DNA from: Timema cristinae | Lineage: Eukaryota > Arthropoda > Insecta > Phasmatodea > Timematidae | Assembly: GCA_039000515.1 (NCBI GenBank) | Contig: JBCFYV010011135.1 | Location: 11,110,776 to 11,174,775, forward strand | DNA length: 64,000 nt | Direction: 5' to 3' | In this document: one piece after another, positions 56,908 through 64,000 of the stretch | How positions within the stretch are numbered: position 1 is the stretch's first letter | How the letters are laid out: each line of letters begins with the position of its first letter | Notes under the pieces: generated by a model | The model's input: only the letters and a program-made list of their open reading frames with translations | The model's database searches: none | What the model was told of the DNA's origin: nothing | Translations under genes and position numbers: made by a program

Positions 56908-58497
56908 TAGACATTGACTCTATAAATTAAATAATATAATTTGGTTTTTAAATTCCTAAGTTTATAAACCTTTATATTGATCTCACTTTATTAATCAGTA
57001 TTTACTGCAAACATTAGTTGCTTGTCCCAAAATAAATTTGCCTATCAAATTATAAATCAATTGATGTTTACTTTATATGTAAGTTTATATTTATCATCAT
57101 TTATATAATTTACTATCTTGAAGCAATTACTTACGATGCAATAACATGCAATTAATCTCAGAATCTTACTCAATTTTATCCTTCAAATTTCCTATGCTTT
57201 CCTTACAATTTTCTTCCAAAACTAATAAACGTTATAACCTAAAATAAATTTTTAATTATAATATATTACAACTGCTTCATTGAAACAATAAAATGTTTAT
57301 TTAACTAAAAATCTTTAAAGAGATATTCCATTTTATAAAATATAATAACAAATATATTTCTTTTATTTCAATTCCACGCATCTAATAATAATAATGTTGA
57401 AATACTTAATGACGTTACGTCAGTAAAGGCAAAATTATTGCAGTGAATATTGGTCATCTCGGTGGTTGCTTTTATGCATTTTCTAGTAATAATAAGTTTA
57501 ATGAACAAACGTCTTTACATGTTAAATTTAATTTTAAATATTTTTCTTATAGAAACAATATATTTGGAATATTCTAAAATGCTCTAGGCGAAATTATTTT
57601 GAGACGAAAGTTTATTTTAGGCATTGTTTCATGAGATAAAAGAAAGTCTTTCAAAATGTATGTTATTAAAAAGTATATTCCGTTTTATTAAGCTGAGTTG
57701 TTTAAGCCTACAGTCTTTTGTTTTTAGTTTTGTCTCTCACATCATCGGTTTTATTAATCCCCTCCAACCCTTACTTTTGTTTACATCGCTATTGCTTGTA
57801 ATATTTTATCTTGTCCTTTATTTTGTTTTAGTGTTTCTGTTAGTGCTATTGTACAAATGTGTTGTTTTGTGTTGTCTACAAGACAACAGCAAAGATAGAG
57901 AAACTATGAAACGACTTATCTCCATAGAGCTGGCAGAACACAATTTCGAGTCCATGGCAATCTGATTGCAAACTAGGGGATTCACAAAGATTAGGGTGAG
58001 ACCACATCAAGTGCCTTAGTGCAAAAATAAAGCAAGTACATATTAAAAGTTAGTTACTGAAATTTAATCGATTATTATAAATTATAAAACATTCCCACTC
58101 ATCCTGCTACAAACTTAAGAGGATCTGTCATCAGTTAGGATTATTCGACCCTCAACATTTTATTGCACAATTGTAACAGAGGTATGGGGTTGAAATTTAG
58201 TAAAACTATACATTCATATAAGGAGTAAATATGAAATATTTATTATAATAATATCAATAACATAAATATTTCATTGATATATTATTACTATTAAAACTAT
58301 ATACATACTGTGTACTAATAATACTAATATTAGTGCTATAGATATACTATGTACTAACAATACTACTATAACACTATAGATATTAATATGTTTAATAATA
58401 TTAATTTCTAATTGAAATATTAATATTATAAACATTTAACTGTGTACAATCATATGAATGTCTAGTTAAAATAATTTTCAACCCATACATTAATTTA
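56908..58497. other. 1.6-kb gene-free stretch
   Basis: AT-rich. Contains one 113-codon frame (57624-57965, plus) with a very hydrophobic centre, not recognised as any family. A degenerate tactatgtactaa repeat lies at 58290-58400. Confidence 0.4.
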
Positions 58498-58690
58498 TTA
58501 CGCAAAAAGCATAAAATATCAAGATTCAAATAGCCAAAGCTATTAGTTATACTTTTTAGTGAGGATTATTCCATCTAGATATTATATCTGAAAATTGAAA
58601 AATGACACCTGGCACGGGCGCACTAAGCCAAAGATCCCGGGTTCGATTCCCGTGTCCATGTGTCATTTTTCAATTTTTAGAATATGATAT
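58498..58690 (+). mobile_element. SINE family D, rearranged with inverted ends
   Basis: 58498-58618 is the 3' end of D in reverse (58510 region aatagccaaagctatt, then gaaaattgaaaaatgacacc). It is followed directly by a plus-strand D fragment (gggttcgattcccgtg, gtcatttttcaattttta). The two form inverted arms of about 30 nt. Confidence 0.75.
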
Positions 58691-58788
58691 ATTAAATATA
58701 ATGTTTGACCCCATAAAGCTCGATAACTGTAATTATTTTAAATCATTAAATCGATATGTATAATTTATTATTATAAACTTGTTTTTTC

Positions 58789-59090
58789 AAAGCTAACAGA
58801 GCATGTGAAATAGATGGATTTCTTGTAGAACTAGTCAAACACGCTGGAGAAGAAGTAAAGAAGGAAATATATCAAATTTGTAGGCAACTCCACGGAACAG
58901 GGAATATCCTTGAGGATTTTGAAAATAATATTGTCGTTTCACAACCAAAAGTCCTGGAGAATATAAATGTGAAGAATATAGGACATTAAGTTTCATAACA
59001 CATTCATCAAAAGTGTTTACAAGAATAATGCAAAACCGAATGGATCAGTGGATAAAAGCAAGAATTGGAGAGGCCGGTATGGTTTTAAAA
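58789..59090 (+). pseudogene. LINE reverse transcriptase fragment
   Basis: Reads ACEIDGFLVELVKHAGEEVK, then QICRQLHGTGNILEDFENN. After a one-base frame change near 58955 it reads CEEYRTLSFITHSSKVFTRI and MQNRMDQWIKARIGE. These are the fingers-side blocks of a non-LTR reverse transcriptase (D-x-L/F-E-L-K, then EYRTLS...KVF-R). The frame change and truncation make it inactive. Confidence 0.82.
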
Positions 59091-59569
59091 GAACAAGCCA
59101 TTCGGTTTTAAAGGATGCTATTAGGAAGAAAAAAAATGGTACGGAACTCCGCACGGACTTTCTCGCTCTATTGTTTAAAATTGGAGATATTTACTCAAAG
59201 CTCGTAGTATATGTGAAACTAAATAATAAACACTAGCAAACCAAAGCATAAATTGCACTATACCTAGGCAAAAACTTTCTGAGTCCCTGTTTTAAATTGT
59301 ATAATTTTATATATAAAGAATTAATGTCCTTATTTGTATTTATGGACAAATAAAAAAAAAATATTTTGGGTCCACAAGGGTCAACACTTCTTATTAAAAT
59401 TTCGACATTTTATTAGGTGTTGCACATATTCATGTCATCATATTGCTATTAAATTCCTCATTTATAAATTTTTACCAATAAAAAATGTAAATATTGTCTA
59501 TTGAGTCTAAAATGGAGATTGATCATTGTTGTACAAACATTTCTCCTAAGAGGTTTAAGGGAAAATAAC
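59091..59569. other. Gene-free stretch
   Basis: AT-rich, nothing recognised. Confidence 0.35.
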
Positions 59570-60300
59570 AAACATTTTAAAAGACATATTTAATTACTCT
59601 ATGGCATTGGAGAATTATTGGGTTAAAACTTTAGCATCTCTTTACAACTAAAGCTCACATATTTGTATTAATATATTTGCCAATATATCAGAAACTGTTG
59701 GTTTTATAAAAATATGTTTCATGTAAAAAGTCTTTAATTTTTAATAGTACTACAATTTTGCAATGATAAGTTATTGGAAATTTCAGCTTCTGTTAAGTAC
59801 CCTAAAAGTAATTTTCATGGTAAAATGATAATAGCCAGTTTATTTATAATCTTAATTAACGCCTAGGTACGAACTTTCCTCAAAACCGATAGAGCCAATT
59901 TTGAAAAGATCGATTTTTCTCTTTGCGCCCTTTATTAAACTACTCTTAATTTTAAGTTTAAACAGTTACACAGATAGATGGCATTTCATAAACCACTTTT
60001 TAGGTTAATATTAATATTTAGCACCGCGTCTTACTACCCGTCCGGGTTATACGCTTTAAGTACTAGTTACGATAATGAATTAGGAATTGGGAAGGTTGAA
60101 TTAGAGGAAGTGAACCCGCATTTGCGTGGAGGAAGAGTGGAAAACCATTTAGGAAAAACCACCCCAAGTTTACCCGACCGAGATTTGAACCTCGATCTCC
60201 CCGTCCTCAGCAGTCGAGCAAAACACGACAAGCGCGTTAGCCAACTACACCACCGAGGTGGGTCACTTTTTAGGGTTCGGGGTGCCATTAAACGTCGACA
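59570..60300. repeat. Dispersed repeat R5, copy 1, interrupted by SINE B
   Basis: 59690-60004 shares cagaaactgttggttttata, gcaatgataagtta and agagccaattttgaaaa in order with 60460-60900. Both end in a cacttttta(g)gg string after an atagatgg/cagacagacg tract, typical of a non-LTR 3' end. The SINE B at 60005-60263 was inserted in the terminal cactttttagg. Confidence 0.55.
60005..60263 (-). mobile_element. SINE family B with 11-bp TSD
   Basis: Complete minus-strand copy. The duplication cactttttagg is at 59994-60004 and 60264-60274. Confidence 0.94.
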
Positions 60301-60365
60301 TCCATCAACATTTCAGGTTATATTTGTTTTACTGTCGCAATACTTGACCTTTAGTGTTCAAAAAG

Positions 60366-60368
<3 letters not shown>

Positions 60369-60409
<41 letters not shown>

Positions 60410-60445
60410 TTTTTATATATATATATATTTATATATATATATTTA
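60369..60445. repeat. (AT)n microsatellite
   Basis: About 75 bases of alternating A/T with two T-run interruptions. Confidence 0.95.
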
Positions 60446-60459
60446 TATTTGCATATAGC

Positions 60460-60910
60460 TTGAAAGTTATTGATTTTATAAAAAATGTTTCGGATAAAGT
60501 ATTTGTATTATAAATAAATCTACATATTTGTAATGATAAGTTAGTTAATATCTCAAATATTTTCGGAGATATGATACAAAATGAGAATTTACGCATCAGA
60601 CCGGGAAACTTAGTCACTTAACAAAATATTGAGAGTAGGTAATTTTGTTTGGATAGTTTATAAACGTTTGGAAATGAGATTTAACCAAAATCATTAGAGC
60701 CAATTTTGAGAAAATAAACTTTTTCTCTATTTGTCCTTCAGTAAACTACCACTAATTTTAGGGTTAGATATCCAATTCAAAAAATCCCTCAGGGAAACCC
60801 TTTGAAAACCCTAGATACCAAGTTTTAGCCCAATCGGTAAAATAGTTTAGGCTCTAGTTGGAATTACAGACAGACAGACGGAAATTCAAAAATCACTTTT
60901 TAGGATTCGA
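60460..60910 (+). repeat. Dispersed repeat R5, copy 2
   Basis: Second copy of R5, ending gttggaattacagacagaca, gacggaaattcaaaaatcac and tttttagg. Its end resembles the 3' region of non-LTR elements. The RT fragment at 61025 could belong to a relative but is downstream, not upstream. Confidence 0.5.
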
Positions 60911-61024
60911 GGGTGGAGGGGGGGGGGGGTCAGGAAATGTCAATATTCATCAAAATCTTGAGTTCGATATTTTTGACGATCTCAATACTTTCTCTACCTG
61001 TAAGATGGCGAGAAATTAAAACAG

Positions 61025-61168
61025 AAGGCAAAGAATATGTGCATTGCATTTGTGGATATCGAAAAAGCATTTGATAATGTGGAATTGAATAAAATGTTTG
61101 AATTTTTTAGAAAACTTGAGATAATGTACTAAGATCAAATGATAATATTAAACCTACATAAAAATGTA
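61025..61168 (+). pseudogene. LINE reverse transcriptase palm fragment
   Basis: The frame KAKNMCIAFVDIEKAFDNVE contains the palm A block (FVDIEKAFD, with the catalytic Asp). After an in-frame stop it continues DQMIILNLHKN, also family-like. Only about 48 codons remain. Confidence 0.8.
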
Positions 61169-61626
61169 ATGACCTTGACCTTAAAGACAGCCCCTAGCGG
61201 TTCATTCAACGCGGATATTATTCTCGTCTCGTTTCCTTGCGTCTTTTGACTCTAGAGTTACATTGGAACTCCCAACCTTCCCCCCCCCGCCACCTCTTCC
61301 CCTTTCCGCATGACATCTACAGGATCTAACGGGCCGTTACTGATTATACTGCAATTAATCTTCGTCAAGTCCCCTTGTCAACTTAAATGCCTTCTCCTTC
61401 TGACTGCTTTAAACGTTTTCATTCCAATTGCTCCCAAAGCGTTGAAAACTTTGCAATTTACAGATTTGTATTGTCTTGGTTTGATTGCATTTTGTTTGAA
61501 TGGTACTGATGAAATTAGATCGTATATACTAGTTCGCGGCTTACAAACTAACCATAACATTCAAGAATATGGCGAGGCGTTATAATCAACAGTTCAATTA
61601 TCACAAGAAGAAACATTTAGAAACCT
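61169..61626. other. Gene-free stretch
   Basis: The 91-codon plus-strand frame at 61310-61585 shows no family features and has an equally open antisense frame. Not called. Confidence 0.35.
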
Positions 61627-61773
61627 GCTCCGGTGGCCGCATGGTCCGAGGCACTACTATCACGCTAGACTCCACGCAAATGTGGGTACACTTCCTATAA
61701 ATATAACCTCCCTAATCCCTAAAACCATTAATGTAATTAGTATATGAGCGTATAACCCGAATGGGTAAGAAGG
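61627..61773 (+). mobile_element. SINE family C with internal deletion
   Basis: Head CTCCGGTGGCCGCATGGTCC runs to actatcacgctagact and then directly into ccacgcaaatgtgggtacac. The B-box region is deleted (about 100 nt). A tail remnant follows. Confidence 0.75.
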
Positions 61774-62100
61774 AGCTAATAAGTTTTAGAAAATACAAAC
61801 ATATGTTTAAGGCAAGTCCTAATTATTGCACCAAAAGTTTCATTAAAGTTTCACTCGTGCCTGAGCTTTAATCGCACCAAATCCAATTAAGGTACGAGAG
61901 GTGGTCCGAAATAAACCAATACCAATGTTAATAACCTCTCGCCACATAACGTTATTTCCCCTCCTCTAACCTAACTTAACCTAACCTAACATAAACTATT
62001 CTATTTGCTTTCTAATATATAAGTTTTGATTGATTAAATAGACAAATTATTATAGTAAGTTGGTTACGGTTATAGTCACATCCGAATATCACATTCTTTA
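61774..62100. other. Gene-free stretch with a TTAGG-like string
   Basis: taacctaacttaacctaacc at 61968-61990 is an imperfect TTAGG-type string on the minus strand. Nothing else recognised. Confidence 0.35.
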
Positions 62101-62406
62101 AAATGAAAAATGACATTTGGACACGGGAATCAAACCCGATACCTATGGCTTAATACACCAATGTTATAACCACTGAGCTATCCAGGAATAATTCCATGCC
62201 CAAGGTCATTCTTCCCTCATATCTTAAGGCTGAATCTGTGATGGACGTGTGGAAATCTTCAGCTACTTATTGGTTATCAATTAAGATCACGAGCTATCCA
62301 GGAATCATCCCATGCTCAAGGTCATTCTTCACTCATATTTTAAGGCTGAGTCTGTGATGAACGTTCGGAAATCCTCAGCTACTTATTAGTTATCAATTAA
62401 AATCAC
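62101..62406 (-). mobile_element. SINE family D with a 116-bp tandem duplication
   Basis: On the minus strand: the 3' part (rc of gaaaaatgacatttggacac), B box (rc of gggaatcaaacccg), A box (rc of ccactgagctatccagg) and 5' segment. The 5' segment from gagctatccagg to gatcac is repeated, at 62175-62290 and 62291-62406. This copy has the uninterrupted sequence acattggtgtattaagcc on the minus strand, the empty counterpart of the 52222-53202 insertion site. Confidence 0.8.
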
Positions 62407-62446
62407 GAGCAATCAGATAAAGCAGCCATCTTCGACTCTGTAGGAC

Positions 62447-62530
62447 CTTATGCTACCAATATCCCCATCATAAGCAGGATTCTCTAACATGAAAGCGACG
62501 CCTTAAGCCATTCGGCCACTGAAGTGGGTC
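62447..62530 (-). mobile_element. SINE family C head fragment
   Basis: ccttaagccattcggccact and gaagtgggtc in plus orientation mark the head. The body is missing. Confidence 0.6.
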
Positions 62531-62589
62531 ATAAGTCTATTGGTAGAACTAGTAATTTATATATATTTATATGTGTGCAAATTTAGATG

Positions 62590-62660
62590 TATACATCAAT
62601 GGTCTTGGGGAAAAGTTCTTGTCTCAGGACCTGATGTGAGTTGGTTCAAACCCAGCTGAA
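62590..62660 (+). mobile_element. tRNA-like head next to the long inverted repeat
   Basis: caatggtcttggggaaaag could be an A box and gttggttcaaacccagct a B box. It leads straight into the left arm of the inverted repeat starting at 62672, so the arm may be the body of a SINE-like element. Confidence 0.4.
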
Positions 62661-62671
62661 GCCAATGGATT

Positions 62672-63318
62672 TATATTGAGAGAGAAAAAATCAATATCAC
62701 AACAAATCGGTAGGCTATTTCATGCTAGCCCGTAGAATGCACTTTGTTTTCCTAGATAAGTGAAAGGTTTTAGCGTCAGGAGGGTAATCCGGCTGTAAAA
62801 ACCGGTCTAGTAGAAACCAATATATCCAGTTCTTGTGATTTACCATGGATTAAAAACGTCGACCCCATATAGGCTGGATGATATGTAGAAAAAGAGGTAG
62901 TAGGATATATACACGGGGAAAGAAATGGCATTGTTCATATTTCAATATACATTTCTAAAACAATTATATTTATATATATATATAAAAATATAATTGTTTT
63001 AGAATTGTTTTATAACTAAAAAATGTTCTCTTCCATCTAAATTGAAATATGAACAATGCCATTTCTTTCTCCGTGTATATATTCTCCTACTTCTTTTTCT
63101 ACATATCATCCAGCCTATATGGGGTTGACGTTTTTAATCCATGGTAAATCAAAAGAACTGGATATATTGGTTTCTAGTAGACCGGTTTTTACAGCCGGAT
63201 TACCCTCCTGACGCTAAACCATTTACCTTGTCTATGGAAACAAAGTGAATTCCACGAGCTAGCATGAAAGAATCTACCAATTTGTTGTGATAATGATTTT
63301 TTTCTCCCTCAATATATA
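62672..63318. repeat. Long inverted repeat, arms about 275 bp
   Basis: The left arm 62672-62946 and right arm 63041-63318 are complementary with few differences: tattgagagagaaaaaatca against its complement at the far right, agcgtcaggagggtaatccg against cggattaccctcctgacgct, and gaaatggcattgttcatatt against its complement. The 94-base loop contains a second small inverted repeat (aaaacaattatattta and its complement). A transcript would fold into a long hairpin. Confidence 0.92.
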
Positions 63319-63572
63319 TATATATATATATACACACACAAACACACACTTAAGCGCAAGCGACCTGCAACTGTCATGTTTCAGCGATAATATAATTGCC
63401 TAGAAAACTACGTATACTACTTAATAGAAGAAGACGAGGGGCACTTTTTAAATGCGAAGTGAAGTCGAAGCCGAATCTTGAAACATTCGAAGCAAAGTCG
63501 AAGCTGAAGTCAGCACGTAACACTACGTTTAATGTTTAAATCACCCATTAAATTAATCCATATAAATACAAA
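63319..63572. other. Gene-free stretch
   Basis: Begins with a (TA)n/(CA)n microsatellite to about 63348. gaagtcgaagccgaa-type short repeats lie near 63460-63510. Confidence 0.35.
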
Positions 63573-63713
63573 GAATGCCAGGCCTCCACCGTGGTTTGGA
63601 TTCCACGTTAAACTGTAGGTCCTTCATTTCATCTCACAATCACCCTACCATTACACATTAGCGTAAGTGCGTATAACCCGAACGGGTAGTAAGACGCGGT
63701 GCTAATAATAATA
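63573..63713 (+). mobile_element. SINE family A, 5'-truncated
   Basis: Last ~140 nt of family A, near consensus (gaatgccaggcctccaccgt to gacgcggtgc and TAA). The tRNA-like head is absent. The TSD is weak (acaaag). Confidence 0.85.
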
Positions 63714-63859
63714 AACACAAAGGCTTTGAGAGAGAAATAAGTAACAATATATTTTTAATGCTGAGATATTAATGTACATATAATGTTATAGAGTTCATTT
63801 AATCACTCGCATGTGTTAAAATAATCATTAGTATGTGTTTTTTAGTAATTATAGGTCTA

Positions 63860-64000
63860 GCGCCTCAGTGGCGTAGTTAGCTAACGCGCTAGTCTTGTTG
63901 AGCTAAACTGCCGAGGATGAGGAGCTAGTGTTTGAATCTCACTCGGGTGAACTGGGGGTGCTTTTACCTAAATGGTCTTCCACTCTCCCTCCATGCGAAT
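63860..64000 (+). mobile_element. SINE family B, cut by the window end
   Basis: Head GCGCCTCAGTGGCGTAGTTA, B-box region gtgtttgaatctcactcgg, start of the body. It continues beyond the window. Confidence 0.85.

Noticed and set aside
61310..61585. 91-codon frame
   Set aside because: Equally long antisense frame, no domain, no conserved neighbours.

Overview
The window looks like nuclear DNA of an invertebrate with a large, AT-rich, repeat-packed genome. It is probably an arthropod, or at least a protostome. Three things point that way: the only convincing gene is a myosuppressin/DMSR-type neuropeptide receptor; short stretches of TTAGG-like sequence occur; and non-LTR (RTE-like) and hAT/mariner-like transposon remnants are common. 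There is no operon structure, no long run of coding exons, no CRISPR array and no bacterial-type gene. Species cannot be fixed from the sequence alone.

One intact gene is visible. It is a single open coding exon on the minus strand (27174-28424) for a 416-residue class A GPCR of the myosuppressin/FMRFamide-like (DMSR) family. It is clearly richer in G+C than its surroundings. A perfect CRE and an E-box lie about 130-165 bp upstream of its ATG, and a CpG-rich island lies about 1.2 kb upstream.

Everything else that can be recognised is repetitive. (1) SINEs: family A has a tRNA-like head with TGGTGGTCTAGGGGTAAGG. Families B and C share body and tail but differ in the first ~70 nt of their tRNA-like heads. 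All three end in the same ~40-nt tail and a (TAA)n/(ATT)n run, and many copies have target-site duplications (TSDs) of 8-16 bp. Family D is built differently, with its tRNA-like module in the middle or 3' half and a small hairpin at the 3' end. (2) DNA transposons: a 2.42-kb hAT element with a decayed ZBED5/FAM200-like transposase (40598-43017), several non-autonomous hAT-like elements (5651, 6484, 7542, 23181), a TA-flanked mariner-like foldback element (56352-56905) and a ~290-bp-arm inverted repeat (62672-63318). (3) Retroelement debris: reverse transcriptase fragments on both strands, and a gag-protease remnant with a CCHC knuckle (16520-17655). (4) Tandem arrays: a 46-bp minisatellite (31838-32800), a 52-bp satellite with 5-mer higher-order structure (43540-44607), a 24-bp array with recurrent CACGTG (49986-50700), and microsatellites.

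Layout: 1-27 kb is SINEs, hAT elements and retroelement remnants; 27-29.8 kb is the receptor gene and its upstream region; 30-37 kb is nested SINEs and minisatellites; 37-40.6 kb has nothing recognisable; 40.6-43 kb is the hAT element; 43.5-51 kb holds satellites, SINEs and a LINE 3' end; 52.2-53.2 kb is the most unusual object; 54-64 kb is SINEs, foldback elements and RT fragments.

The best candidate for something undescribed is the ~980-bp pyrimidine-rich insertion at 52222-53202. It sits inside a family D SINE between perfect 12-bp TSDs. It carries two ~380-bp copies of a module whose two hairpins have the same spacing, and whose stems keep pairing through compensatory changes. It belongs to no family I recognise.
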